Shown here in pieces: positions 34,644 to 43,698 of a stretch of 64,000 nt of DNA. The stretch comes from Bradyrhizobium altum (GTDB lineage: Bacteria > Pseudomonadota > Alphaproteobacteria > Rhizobiales > Xanthobacteraceae). The stretch spans positions 1-64,000 of the forward strand of contig NZ_JACMYP010000013.1 in the NCBI RefSeq assembly GCF_020889705.1, read 5' to 3'. Numbering within the stretch: position 1 is the first letter of the stretch; each line of letters starts with the position of its first letter. The translations under genes were made by a program, and so were the position numbers. A model generated the notes under the pieces. It was not told where the DNA came from and made no database searches. It worked only from the letters and a program-made list of their open reading frames with translations.

Positions 34644-35381
34644 CTAGCGGGACGGCTTGCCGAGGCGCGCCGTCGCCTTCGGTCCTGCTGACTTGTCCTT
34701 GCGTCCCCCGACAGGGGCCGTCAGCCAGGTCAGGATCATGTCCTGCGCATGCTCGCGGCGCAGCTCTAGCCAGTCCGACGCGCCGAGATCCTTGTCGAAC
34801 ATCGCCGACAATGTGTACCGGTTGGAAACGTGGAAATAGCTCATCGCGGTGATAGAGACATAGAGCTGGATGGGATCGACGTCACCGCGAAACAGGCCCG
34901 CCGCCACGCCGCGCCGCAGAATGCTTTCGATGCTTGCAACCAGGGGCAAAGTGAGATCGGCAATCTTGCGCGACTTGCGCATATTGCGTCCACGCTGAAG
35001 GTTCTCGGTGTTGATCAGGGCGATATAGTTCTGGTGCTGCCCGAAGAACGTGAACGTGAAATCGATCAACCCGCTCATTGCGGCGATCGGCTCGAGATCA
35101 TCCAGTTTCAGCCGCTGTTCGGCCGCGCGAATTTCGGTGTAGACGTCCTCGAGGACTGCAATGTAGAGCCCGTTCTTGTCGCCGAAATAGGCGTAGAGCA
35201 GGCGCATATTGGCCTTGGCGCGCTGCGCAATGGCCTCGACGCGTGCGCCGCCGAGGCCATTGTGACAGAACTCGAAGGTCGCGGCGCGCAGGATCGCTTC
35301 CTTGGTGAGCGCGGAGTCGCGAGGCCGCTTTCCGCGTGTGGTGGTGCGGGTGGGGCTGGTCGGTGCTGTCGTCTCTGTCAC
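34644..35381 (-). CDS. TetR-family transcriptional regulator
   Basis: 245 residues from a GTG at 35381. The TetR HTH is at about residues 25-70 (LTKEAILRAATFEFCHNGLG, then IAQRAKANMRLLYAYFGDKN). A helical ligand domain follows, and a 25-residue basic tail (GGRKDKSAGPKATARLGKPS). It sits convergent to the GGT-family gene and upstream of the deacetylase/amidohydrolase genes. It is the best local candidate for the repressor that binds the shared AAGTAA-N4-TTACTT palindrome. Confidence 0.9.
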   Translation of the reverse strand: MTETTAPTSPTRTTTRGKRPRDSALTKEAILRAATFEFCHNGLGGARVEAIAQRAKANMRLLYAYFGDKNGLYIAVLEDVYTEIRAAEQRLKLDDLEPIAAMSGLIDFTFTFFGQHQNYIALINTENLQRGRNMRKSRKIADLTLPLVASIESILRRGVAAGLFRGDVDPIQLYVSITAMSYFHVSNRYTLSAMFDKDLGASDWLELRREHAQDMILTWLTAPVGGRKDKSAGPKATARLGKPSR

Positions 35382-35523
35382 GGCGTCAACCTTGCCTGGG
35401 CTCGGGCATTCACGCAGGGCACGTCCGCATCAGGCCACATCGGGCAGCGGACCGGTTCCCGGCGCAAGCAGCTGGGATTGAGATCGGCATTGCGACTGTT
35501 CGTCAAGTGCGATTCCTCCATGT

Positions 35524-36744
35524 TCACTGCTTCCGGGCGCCGGCTGCCACCATCACGCCGTTGTGCGCGACGAGTCGGCCAGCCTTGTAGACATCGCGTG
35601 GCTTGGGACGAGCGACCACGGCTTCCTGGACATGCCGGGCGTCCAGCACGACGAAATCCGCCGTCCCGCCGACCGTGAGGCCGTAGTCCTTGAGGCCAAG
35701 CGCGCGCGCTGCGTTGGTCGTCACCATGTCAAAGGCCGCAGCCAATTGATCGTCAGTGTTGAAGCCGGAGCGATAGCCGACCATCATTGCGCGTTCGAGC
35801 AGGTCGCCGTCGCCGTAGGGCCACCAGGAATCGCGGATGTTGTCGTTGCCGGAGAACACAGTGACACCGGCATCGCGAAGCAGCAACACGGGCGGAAATG
35901 TGCGCGAGCCCGGGGCATTGGTGAGAATGGCGACGCCGGCCTCGGCAAGCTGCTGCGCGGTACGCTGAGCCACGTCGCTAGCCACTTCGCCGAGCGCGTA
36001 GGCATGGCTGATCGTGACCTTGCCGCCAAGACCCGACGCTTTGGTGCGTCGCGCGATCTCCTCGATCTCCGAGATACCCTGCAGACCGCCATCATGCAGG
36101 TGAATATCGATGCCGACGCCATGCCGCTCGGCGATCCCGAAGACGACGTCGAGATGCCCGGCGACGTCACCATCATGGCCTGCGGGATCAAGTCCGCCGA
36201 CCAGATCGGCGCCGGCGCGAACGGCTTCCTCGAGCAATTTGGCCGTTCCGGGCGATGTCAGGATGCCGCTCTGGGGAAACGCGACGATCTGGATCGAAAG
36301 CTTCTCCCGGTGCGCCTCCCGCGCGGCGGCGATCGGTTCGAAATGTCGCAGGCCGACCTCGGCATCGACATCCACGTGGCTGCGCATGTGAGTGGTGCCC
36401 TGCGAGACGCAAAGGTCGATCAGGGCCGCGGCCCGAACCGGGATCGGCTTGGCGCCGGCGAGTGCTTCCTTCTCGAATTTGACGCGCTCGCGCACGTTGA
36501 AGCCGGCGGTGCAGGGCCGGTGCGGCTTCCAGTCGTCGCCGATGAAGCATTTGTCGAGGTGGATGTGACCTTCGACCATGCCGGGCAGCACCAGGCGTCG
36601 GCCAAGGTCGCGCCTTTCGCCGACTGCGCCGTAGCTTTGCGGGGACGACGCGATCGCCACGATCTTGCCGCCGCGGACGGCGATTTCGACCAGCTGGCCG
36701 TCGGTCAGCCGCGCGTTCTGAAAGAGTGTGTCGATGGCTGTCAA
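35524..36744 (-). CDS. Cytosine deaminase-like amidohydrolase
   Basis: 406 residues, amidohydrolase superfamily. The metal motif is EGHIHLDKCF (about residues 57-66), the HxHLDK form found in cytosine deaminase. HVDVDAEVGLRHFE, SHAYALGE and GNDNIRDSWWPYGDGDLL follow, the last carrying the metal Asp in the CodA-type context. It hydrolyses or deaminates a cyclic amide. In this cluster the substrate could be a pyrimidine, hydantoin or imidazolone rather than cytosine. It lies 17 bp downstream of the deacetylase gene and is cotranscribed with it. Confidence 0.87.
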   Translation of the reverse strand: MTAIDTLFQNARLTDGQLVEIAVRGGKIVAIASSPQSYGAVGERRDLGRRLVLPGMVEGHIHLDKCFIGDDWKPHRPCTAGFNVRERVKFEKEALAGAKPIPVRAAALIDLCVSQGTTHMRSHVDVDAEVGLRHFEPIAAAREAHREKLSIQIVAFPQSGILTSPGTAKLLEEAVRAGADLVGGLDPAGHDGDVAGHLDVVFGIAERHGVGIDIHLHDGGLQGISEIEEIARRTKASGLGGKVTISHAYALGEVASDVAQRTAQQLAEAGVAILTNAPGSRTFPPVLLLRDAGVTVFSGNDNIRDSWWPYGDGDLLERAMMVGYRSGFNTDDQLAAAFDMVTTNAARALGLKDYGLTVGGTADFVVLDARHVQEAVVARPKPRDVYKAGRLVAHNGVMVAAGARKQ

Positions 36745-36761
36745 TTTGGGTCTCCAGTTTC

Positions 36762-37745
36762 TTATGTCGGGACGATGCCGTCGGGCAGGGCGCGCGAAAA
36801 TGCCGCGATCTCACCGGCGGTGGTGATCCAGATGTCCTCGCGCCGTGCGACGATCGCCTGCAGGGCGCGTCGCAGCGGCCGCAGCCGGTGCGGCTGGCCG
36901 ACCAGATATGGATGCAGCGCGATGCCCATCACCAGCGACTGCTTGGCGGATTGCGTAAGCATCTCCTCGAATGTGTCCGTGATCATGGTCGCAAACTGTT
37001 CGCCGCTGTCCTTGCGCCCGACAATCGAGGGGATGTCGTTCAGTTCCTGTGGATAGGGCACGGACAGGATCCGCCCGCCACCCCTTGTCGAGAACCACAC
37101 CGGCTGATCGTCCATGCACCAGTCGAGCAGGTATTGGTAGCCCGCTTCGGCGAGAAGGTCCGGCGTCACCGCGGATTGCGAGATCCACGGACCGAGCCAG
37201 CCAAGCGGCCGTCGTCCCTCGGCACCCGCGATGACATCCGTCGCCTCCTCGATCAGTCGCTGCTCCTCGGCAGGTGAAAGCACGCCCTGACGTTCGGAAT
37301 TGGTCCGTCCATGGCCGACGACCTCGTCGCCGCGCGCGCGAAAAGCGTCCATGACTTCCGGGCAGTAGTGATAGATGCTGCTGTTCGCGAGCACGGAGAC
37401 CGGCAGTTTCAGTTCGTCGAACAGATCGATGAGCCGCCACACGCCGACCCGGTTGCCATAATCGCGCCAGGCGTAGTTGAGGACGTCCGGATGCGGGCCG
37501 CCCGGGCAGAGTTCGGCGCCAAGTCCATCGCCGAAAGCGAAATGCTCGAGGTTGAGCGCGATGTAAACCGCGAGCCGCTTTCCGTTTGGCCATGCGAAGT
37601 CGGGGCGGCGCGTGATCGCGCTGTAGCGATAGCGGTCATGAGAGACGAGACCCCGCGCTGGATCCGCCGCTTGCGCGGATGTTGCACCGCCGAGAACGCC
37701 ACGTGAGGTGGCCCGCTCCGGTTCCGCTCCAGTCTCCCGTTGCAT
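36762..37745 (-). CDS. PuuE-like polysaccharide deacetylase family hydrolase
   Basis: 327 residues from the ATG at 37745, with GGAG 6 nt upstream; longer frames to 37790 lack such a site. It has the NodB fold, but the metal motifs are degenerate: YIALNLEHF replaces the usual TFDDG-type strand and VVGHGRTNSERQ has only one His of the HxxxH pair. Allantoinase PuuE is the known metal-independent, degenerate member of this fold, so a ring-opening amidase on allantoin or a similar ureide is likely. It leads a two-gene operon with the CodA-like gene, behind operator B. Confidence 0.78.
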   Translation of the reverse strand: MQRETGAEPERATSRGVLGGATSAQAADPARGLVSHDRYRYSAITRRPDFAWPNGKRLAVYIALNLEHFAFGDGLGAELCPGGPHPDVLNYAWRDYGNRVGVWRLIDLFDELKLPVSVLANSSIYHYCPEVMDAFRARGDEVVGHGRTNSERQGVLSPAEEQRLIEEATDVIAGAEGRRPLGWLGPWISQSAVTPDLLAEAGYQYLLDWCMDDQPVWFSTRGGGRILSVPYPQELNDIPSIVGRKDSGEQFATMITDTFEEMLTQSAKQSLVMGIALHPYLVGQPHRLRPLRRALQAIVARREDIWITTAGEIAAFSRALPDGIVPT

Positions 37746-37787
37746 TGCAATCTCCATTCGGCGCGCGATCAGCCGCTTGACATTCGT

Positions 37788-37820
37788 CAATTTGTGAAGA
37801 AAGTTTTTACTTCCGTCAAG
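37788..37820 (-). promoter_or_regulatory. Promoter with embedded operator B (deacetylase operon)
   Basis: Read on the minus strand, TTGACG (near 37819-37814) is followed at once by GGAAGTAA-AAAC-TTTCTT. The palindrome spans 37797-37812 on the plus strand as AAGAAA-GTTT-TTACTT. It matches 11 of 12 positions of AAGTAA-N4-TTACTT. It would control the deacetylase/CodA-like operon and lies 76 bp from the divergent ABC transporter start. Confidence 0.6.
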
Positions 37821-37887
37821 GCCGCGGAGACGGCGGCAGCGGACCAGAGGCGGCTCGGGAGCCGTCCGAGCGGGAGGAATTGCAGAA

Positions 37888-39090
37888 ATGAGCTACGCTT
37901 GTACCCCCATCACCGGGTTGTGCCGCCGCGTTGTCTTGCAGGGCGCGCTCGCCATTCTCGTCGGCTCTGTGCCACTTGCGGAGCGGGCGCGGGCCGCCGA
38001 GCCGATCAAGATCGGCCTGGTCACGGCGCTGTCGGGCCAGTCGGCGCGCGCCGGCGAAGCATTGACCCGCGGCGCCACGATCGCGATCGAGGAGATCAAC
38101 GCGAAAGGGGGCGTGCTCGGCCGTCCGCTGGAGCTGGTGCGCCGTGACGATGAAAGCAATCCTGCGAAGGGGCTGACCGCCGCGCGCGAACTGATCCAGC
38201 GCGAGAAGGTCGCGGTGCTGCTCGGCGGTCTCGATACGCCCGTCCAGCTCGCGATCGTGCCGTTCGTCAACAACGTCAAGATGCCGTTCGTGGTGCCCTG
38301 GGCCGCCGGAACCAACATCACGCAGAACGGCGCCGCGTCCAACTACGTGTTCCGCGTCTCGGCGATGGACGACGAGGTCGACAAGGCGATCGTTGCGTTC
38401 GCCGGCAAGACTTTCGCAGCCAAGAAGCCGGGCCTCATCCTCGTCAACAATCCCTGGGGCGAATCGAATGAGCACGGCCTGCGCGCGGCGCTGAAGGCGG
38501 CCGGGATCGAGCCGGCGGGTGTCGAGAAGTTCGAGGCGAACGATGTCGACGTGGTCGCGCAATTGTCCCGGCTCAAGCAGGCGGGCGCCGACTCCCTGTT
38601 CCTGGTCGGCAATGTCGGTCCATCCTCGCAGGTCGTGAAATCGCTCGACCGGATGGGTTGGGCGCCGCCGATCGTGTCGCATTGGGGGCCGGCCGGCGGC
38701 CGCTTCACCGAGCTCGCCGGCCCGAGCGCCGAGAGCGTCGTGTTCGTCCAGACCTACAGCTTCTTCGGCAACCTCTCGCCGGTCGGCAAGCGCGTGCTCG
38801 CCGAGTTGCAGGCGAAGTATCCGGACATCAAGGGCCCGGCGGACGTGACGCCCGCGGTCGGCTTCGCCAACGCCTATGACAGCGTCCTGGTGATCGCCGG
38901 TGCGATCCAGAAGGCCGGTAGCACGGATCCGACCGCCATTCGTGACGGCTTCTACGGAATCGACCGGCTGGAAGGCCTGATCAAGACCTATGAGAGGCCG
39001 TTCGCCCAGGACAAGCACGATGCGCTGACGGCGCAGGACTACATCTGGGCCCATTTCGAGGACAACCACATCCTGCCGTTCAAGAACTGA
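37888..39090 (+). CDS. Branched-chain-type ABC transporter substrate-binding protein
   Basis: 400 residues with an N-terminal export signal containing a twin-arginine-like CRRVVLQGAL and a cleavage site near residue 36 (ARA-AEP). The mature protein is a Leu/Ile/Val-binding type (Peripla_BP_6): KIGLVTALSGQSARAGEALT and AIEEINAKGGVLGRPLELV. Members bind amino acids, amides, urea or aromatic acids in the periplasm. It is followed by permease and fused permease-ATPase genes and should deliver the substrate of the neighbouring amidases. Confidence 0.92.
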   Translation: MSYACTPITGLCRRVVLQGALAILVGSVPLAERARAAEPIKIGLVTALSGQSARAGEALTRGATIAIEEINAKGGVLGRPLELVRRDDESNPAKGLTAARELIQREKVAVLLGGLDTPVQLAIVPFVNNVKMPFVVPWAAGTNITQNGAASNYVFRVSAMDDEVDKAIVAFAGKTFAAKKPGLILVNNPWGESNEHGLRAALKAAGIEPAGVEKFEANDVDVVAQLSRLKQAGADSLFLVGNVGPSSQVVKSLDRMGWAPPIVSHWGPAGGRFTELAGPSAESVVFVQTYSFFGNLSPVGKRVLAELQAKYPDIKGPADVTPAVGFANAYDSVLVIAGAIQKAGSTDPTAIRDGFYGIDRLEGLIKTYERPFAQDKHDALTAQDYIWAHFEDNHILPFKN

Positions 39091-39130
39091 CGGCAGCGGT
39101 CGTCCAGCAAGCAGATCGGGGTGATCATCG

Positions 39131-40006
39131 ATGTCGTTTCTTTCGGCGATAATAACCGGAATGGCGCTGGGGAGCATGTACGGTCTGCTCGCGCTGGGCT
39201 TTCACGTCACGTACGCCGTATCCGGCACGGTCAACTTCTCGCAGGGCAGCTCGATGACCCTGGGAGCCGTTGCCGGATACTTCTTCCTCATCGTGTGGGG
39301 CTGGCCGGCCGCGATCGGCATCCCAGCGGTGCTGCTGGTCTGCGCGGTTTACGGCGTTCTGATCGAGCGCTTCGCGGTTCGTCCGTTCGTGCTGCGCGGC
39401 TCGGACAACTGGCTGATGGCGACCGTTGCGGTCGGCATCATCGTCGACAATGTGATGCTGTTCGTGTTCGGCAAGGAGCCGCGCAGCTTCCCGTCGATGC
39501 TCGCGGCCAAGCCGATCCAGATCGTGGAGGGGGCAGGAGTCTACCCCCTGCAGCTCCTGATTCCGGTGGTCGGCCTCTTGCTTGCGCTGGCGCTGCATCT
39601 GATCACGCGCCGCACGCGGCATGGCGTCGCGATGCTTGCGGTGGTGCAGAATCCCAATGCCGCGCGGCTGATGGGCATCAATGTCAGCGGCGCCATTGCC
39701 GCGAGCTACGCGGTGTCGGCCATGCTGGCAGGCGTCGCCGCGCTGCTGATCGCGCCGCTGTTCAACGTCTCGTCCGAGATGGGCACGCTGTTCGGCATCA
39801 AGGCGTTCGCCGCCGCGATCATCGGCGGTCTCGCCAGCGCCTGGGGCGTCATGCTGGCCGGATTGTGTCTTGGCCTGATCGAGGTGTTCGCGACCAACTA
39901 TCTCGGGTCGGTCTACACCCAGATCATCACGTTCGCTTCCGTCATCGTCATCCTCGTCGTCATGCCGCACGGGCTGCTCGGCCGAGCTGGAGTTAAGAAG
40001 GTATGA
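39131..40006 (+). CDS. ABC transporter permease, LivH type
   Basis: 291 residues, about eight membrane helices. MALGSMYGLLALGFHVTYAV at the start and MLAGLCLGLIEVFATNYLGS near the end are LivH-type motifs. The stop overlaps the next gene by 4 bp (ATGA), so translation is coupled. It forms the inner-membrane channel with the LivM part of the fusion protein. Confidence 0.92.
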   Translation: MSFLSAIITGMALGSMYGLLALGFHVTYAVSGTVNFSQGSSMTLGAVAGYFFLIVWGWPAAIGIPAVLLVCAVYGVLIERFAVRPFVLRGSDNWLMATVAVGIIVDNVMLFVFGKEPRSFPSMLAAKPIQIVEGAGVYPLQLLIPVVGLLLALALHLITRRTRHGVAMLAVVQNPNAARLMGINVSGAIAASYAVSAMLAGVAALLIAPLFNVSSEMGTLFGIKAFAAAIIGGLASAWGVMLAGLCLGLIEVFATNYLGSVYTQIITFASVIVILVVMPHGLLGRAGVKKV

Positions 40007-42537
40007 CCTCGCGCGCCTCCCTTCTCGTCGCGGTCGCGGCGTTCGCCATTGCCATCGGCTATGCCGCGATCGCGGACAGCTATTCGGTGTTCCTGATCGC
40101 GACGATTTCGCTGACGGCGATCGGCTGCATCGGCCTCAATGTCCTGCTTGGCCTCGCGGGCCAGATCTCGCTCGGCCATATCGGCTTCATGGCGATCGGT
40201 GCGTACACCACCGTGCTGCTGATGGAGAAGGCTGGCTGGCCCTACTTCGCCGCGACGGCGGGGGCCATCGTGCTGGTCAGCATCGTCGGCGGCCTGCTCG
40301 CGATGCCGGCGCTGCGCGTGCGCGGGCCGTATCTCGCGATGGTGACGATTGCCTTTGGCTTCATCGTCGAGCATGTCACGATCGAGTGGCGCGATCTCAC
40401 CGGCGGCGGCAACGGGCTGATGCTGAGTGCGCCGCCGAGCGTGTTCGGCTATGCGCTGTCCGAGCGTTCGCTTGCCATCGCTGGTGTCGTGCTGGTGTTC
40501 GCCGGCCTCATCCTGTTCGAGCGGCTGAAGCGCAGCGGCTGGGGCTATGCCATGCGTGCCGCCCGCGATACCGAGGTCGCGACGCGCTCGCTCGGCATCG
40601 ATCTGGTGCAGGTCCGCGCCGTGGCCTTCGTGATCTCGGCGGCCGCGATGGCGCTGGCCGGCGCGCTGTTCGCGCCGCTGCAGGGCTATATCAGCCCGAG
40701 CTCGTTCCCGTTCCTGCAATCGGTGCTGCTGTTGTTCGCGGTGATGGTCGGCGGCGCCGGCTCGGTGCTCGGCCCGGTGATCGGCGCTGCGCTCGTGGTG
40801 TTACTGCCGGAAGCGCTGTCGGATCTCGCCGAGTATCGCCTGCTGGCCTTCGGCGTGCTGCTGTTCGTCGTGCTGCGCGCCGCGCCCTCCGGCATCGTCG
40901 GCCTCGCGGAGCAACTCGCGGCAAGATTCCTGCCGGCACGCAAGCCGGTGGCCGAGCCCGCGATCGCTGCGGCGGAAACCGATGCGGCGATCCTCGAGAC
41001 CCACAACGCGGCGGGGCTCGACGTGACGGATCTCTCGATCTCGTTCGGCGGCGTGCGCGCGGTCCAGGGCGTATCGTTCAAGGCGGCGCCCGGTGCCGTC
41101 ACCAGCATCATCGGTCCCAACGGCGCGGGCAAGACCAGCGCGCTCAATCTGCTCTGCGGCTTCTACCGGCCGCAGGCGGGGACGGTGAAGCTCGGCGATC
41201 GCGATGTCACGGGCATGACGTCGCATTTGCTGGCGCGGGTCGGCGTGGCGCGCACGTTCCAGACCACGCAGCTGTTCGGCTCGCTCACGATCCTGGAAAA
41301 CATCCTGCTGGCCGAGCGGGTCGGCCGTCTCGGCGGCGTTGTCTCCGCGCTGCGCAATGCGGAGACTGAGGGTTTCGCCCGGTTCCTGCTGCGCTTTGCC
41401 GGTGTCGACGGCGATGTCGATCGTCTTGCGGATTCGCTGTCCCATGGCGAGAAGCGCCTGGTCGAGATCGCGCGCGCGCTCGCGTTGCGGCCCCGCATCC
41501 TGCTGCTCGACGAGCCCGCGGCGGGCCTCTCGAAGGGCGACAAGCAGCGCCTGACTGCGCTGTTGCGCCGGATCGCCGATCTCGGGATCGCCGTCATCAT
41601 CGTCGAGCACGACATGCCGATGATCATGTCGCTGAGCGATCTCATCGTCGTGCTCGACGGCGGCAAGCGCATCGCGATTGGCGATGCGGCGGCGATCCGC
41701 AACGATCCGCTGGTCCGCAAGGCCTATCTCGGCGATGCGACGGCCGGCGAGAAGAGCCGCGCGCCGCGGCCAGCGCGGCAGGGCACCGCGCTCGAGGTCA
41801 AGACGCTCGATTCGTTCTATGGCCTGTCGCGCGCCCTGAATGGTATCGATCTGGTGGTCGCTCCCGGCGAGGCGGTCGCCGTGCTCGGCGCGAACGGCGC
41901 CGGCAAGACCACCCTGATGCGGTCGATCGCCGGTCTCGAACCGCCGCGCTCCACGGGTGAAGTGCGCCTCGCCGAGACGCGCATCGACAGGATGCCCGCA
42001 CATGTTCGTGCCCGCTATGGCGTCGTGCTGGTGCCGGAAGGGCGGCAGGTGTTTCCGGAGCTGACGGTGAAGCAGAACCTGCAACTCGGCGCCTATGCGC
42101 GCAAGGGAATCGACCTCGATGCCGAGATCGAGGCGATGTTCGTGCGCTTCCCGCGGCTGAAGGAGCGCATCGACCAGCGCGCCGGCCTGCTGTCCGGAGG
42201 CGAGCAGCAGATGCTCGCGGTGGCGCGCGGACTTCTGACCGGGCCGAAGATCTTCATGCTGGATGAGCCGTCGCTCGGGTTGGCGCCGCTCGTGGTCGAT
42301 GAACTGTTCGCGTCCTTCGAGCGGCTGCGCAGCGAGGGCATGACCATCATCGTGGTCGATCAGATGGCAGGCCACGCGCTCGCGCTGGCCGACCGGGCCT
42401 ATCTGCTGGAGACCGGTGCGATCCTGAAGAGCGGGGCTGCCGACATCATCGCCGAGGATCCGCTGCTTGAGGCGGCCTATCTGGGTGGCGAGGCCCAGGC
42501 CGGCGCGCCGCAACGGCTCGCGGCACAGGCACGCTGA
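40003..42537 (+). CDS. LivM-LivG-LivF triple fusion of an ABC importer
   Basis: 844 residues join three subunits that are usually separate. Residues 1 to about 310 are a LivM permease (VLLGLAGQISLGHIGFMAIG). About 335-585 is a LivG ATPase, with Walker A GPNGAGKT near 370 and LSHGEKRLVEIARALALRPR and LLLDEPAAG after it. About 595-835 is a LivF ATPase (GANGAGKT near 627, LLSGGEQQMLAVARGLL, MLDEPSLGLAPLV). All catalytic motifs look intact, and the linkers are short and Ala/Pro-rich. M-G fusions are known; the full M-G-F chain is unusual. It overlaps livH by 4 bp. Confidence 0.92.
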   Translation: MTSRASLLVAVAAFAIAIGYAAIADSYSVFLIATISLTAIGCIGLNVLLGLAGQISLGHIGFMAIGAYTTVLLMEKAGWPYFAATAGAIVLVSIVGGLLAMPALRVRGPYLAMVTIAFGFIVEHVTIEWRDLTGGGNGLMLSAPPSVFGYALSERSLAIAGVVLVFAGLILFERLKRSGWGYAMRAARDTEVATRSLGIDLVQVRAVAFVISAAAMALAGALFAPLQGYISPSSFPFLQSVLLLFAVMVGGAGSVLGPVIGAALVVLLPEALSDLAEYRLLAFGVLLFVVLRAAPSGIVGLAEQLAARFLPARKPVAEPAIAAAETDAAILETHNAAGLDVTDLSISFGGVRAVQGVSFKAAPGAVTSIIGPNGAGKTSALNLLCGFYRPQAGTVKLGDRDVTGMTSHLLARVGVARTFQTTQLFGSLTILENILLAERVGRLGGVVSALRNAETEGFARFLLRFAGVDGDVDRLADSLSHGEKRLVEIARALALRPRILLLDEPAAGLSKGDKQRLTALLRRIADLGIAVIIVEHDMPMIMSLSDLIVVLDGGKRIAIGDAAAIRNDPLVRKAYLGDATAGEKSRAPRPARQGTALEVKTLDSFYGLSRALNGIDLVVAPGEAVAVLGANGAGKTTLMRSIAGLEPPRSTGEVRLAETRIDRMPAHVRARYGVVLVPEGRQVFPELTVKQNLQLGAYARKGIDLDAEIEAMFVRFPRLKERIDQRAGLLSGGEQQMLAVARGLLTGPKIFMLDEPSLGLAPLVVDELFASFERLRSEGMTIIVVDQMAGHALALADRAYLLETGAILKSGAADIIAEDPLLEAAYLGGEAQAGAPQRLAAQAR

Positions 42538-42552
42538 GGGAGGCGAGGGCGG

Positions 42553-43494
42553 ATGTTGGTCGAAGGCCGCGAAACGGACGGAAGGCAGTCGGGTCGCGTG
42601 GGCGCGCCGGACGAGCGGCGTCCCGAATCCGCAGCGACGGTCTGTCCCGACGTGGAAGTGGGGCTCCTTGCCGACAGGGCGCTTCGCGATCGCGCCGCGG
42701 GCCAGGTCGTCGCCGTGTTCGAACGTTCGTTCTACGCCGTGATCGACGGGATCTGGATCTGCGTTGGACGGATCGGCATCGGATCGGGTCCGTTGCACGT
42801 GGTCGGCGACTTCCGCTGGCCGGGCCTTGTGGTCGGCGATCCGGTGCGGGTCGCGGACTCCATTCTGTGGATCGGAGCGACGCCGCTCGCGAATCTGGCC
42901 GCGCGGTCGGTCTGGGCGCCGCCCGCCGCACCACACTGGTCGACGGCCAGCCTGCGACGCGGCCTTGATGCTGTCGACGAAGTGTGGGGCGGTGATCTGA
43001 CTTCGGAGGGCCTCGCTGTGGCCGGGTCCGGACGTGCTCCGGGCGACGGCTCTGCGCTGGTTCGGGCTGCCATGCCCGGTCTCGCCGCGCTGGAGCTAAT
43101 CCTCGCAGGCTCGGATGACCATGCGGATCGCGAGTCCGGGCTTGCCAGCCTGATCGGTCTCGGGCCGGGGCTTACGCCGTCCGGCGACGACCTGATCGGC
43201 GGTGCGCTGATCGCGCTGGCAGCGCTCGGACGCATCGAATGTCGCGATGCATTGTGGGAACATTGCCGCGCGCTGCTCGACGGCACCAACGACGTCAGCC
43301 GAATCCATCTGCGCGCAGCGGCGCTGGGTTACGGCGCGGCGGCGCTGCACGCTGCCATCCATGCAACGATGAGCGGCGAGGCCGCCGAATTTCATCGCGC
43401 CCTCACGGCCCTGACGGCGATCGGGCATTCATCCGGACTGGATGCATTCGCCGGCAGTCTGATCGTCCTGCGCCACGCCCTGCGCGAGCGGTGA
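42553..43494 (+). CDS. DUF2877 protein (AllH/YlbF-like oxamate carbamoyltransferase subunit)
   Basis: 313 residues; the ATG at 42553 follows GGGAGGCGAGGGCGG. The C-terminal half carries the DUF2877 hallmark LIGLGPGLTPSGDDLIGG (about residues 206-223) and the final GHSSGLDAFAGSLIVL. In E. coli YlbF works with FdrA and YlbE in oxamate carbamoyltransferase (AllFGH), which turns carbamoyl-oxamate into oxamate and carbamoyl phosphate. It ends the ABC importer operon 15 bp after the fusion gene and is cut off from the FdrA genes by a strong terminator. It is the only DUF2877 gene in the window, although FdrA and DUF1116 occur twice. Confidence 0.85.
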   Translation: MLVEGRETDGRQSGRVGAPDERRPESAATVCPDVEVGLLADRALRDRAAGQVVAVFERSFYAVIDGIWICVGRIGIGSGPLHVVGDFRWPGLVVGDPVRVADSILWIGATPLANLAARSVWAPPAAPHWSTASLRRGLDAVDEVWGGDLTSEGLAVAGSGRAPGDGSALVRAAMPGLAALELILAGSDDHADRESGLASLIGLGPGLTPSGDDLIGGALIALAALGRIECRDALWEHCRALLDGTNDVSRIHLRAAALGYGAAALHAAIHATMSGEAAEFHRALTALTAIGHSSGLDAFAGSLIVLRHALRER

Positions 43495-43530
43495 GGCCGT
43501 TGCAGATCAAATTTCGAGTTCTCCCAGACT

Positions 43531-43560
43531 GCTCCGAACGAAGTTCGGAGCTCTTTTTTT
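43531..43560 (+). terminator. Rho-independent terminator after the ABC importer operon
   Basis: GCTCCGAAC-GAA-GTTCGGAGC, a perfect 9-bp stem, is followed by TCTTTTTTT. It separates the importer/DUF2877 operon from the DUF1116-FdrA operon. Confidence 0.92.
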
Positions 43561-43632
43561 AAGGCGGGATGCGCTTCGGCCGGTCCGCTGTTCGAGCGGG
43601 TGCGGAAATTCGCATTCTTCGAGAATCCGGTC

Positions 43633-43661
43633 TTGACGAAGTAAGTGTTTTCTTATTAACT
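43633..43661 (+). promoter_or_regulatory. Promoter with embedded operator C (first FdrA operon)
   Basis: TTGACG (43633-43638) is followed directly by AAGTAA-GTGT-TTTCTT (43639-43654), and TTAACT at 43656-43661 is a possible -10 with 17-nt spacing. The palindrome and its place right after the -35 match operator B. Confidence 0.6.
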
Positions 43662-43698
43662 CGACACAACGAAAATGAACTTTGTTAGGGCGGAGACG

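Noticed and set aside
35524..36744. Naming the amidohydrolase codA
   Set aside because: The metal motif is CodA-like, but the operon context (PuuE-like enzyme, ureide regulon) argues for another cyclic amide, so no symbol is given.
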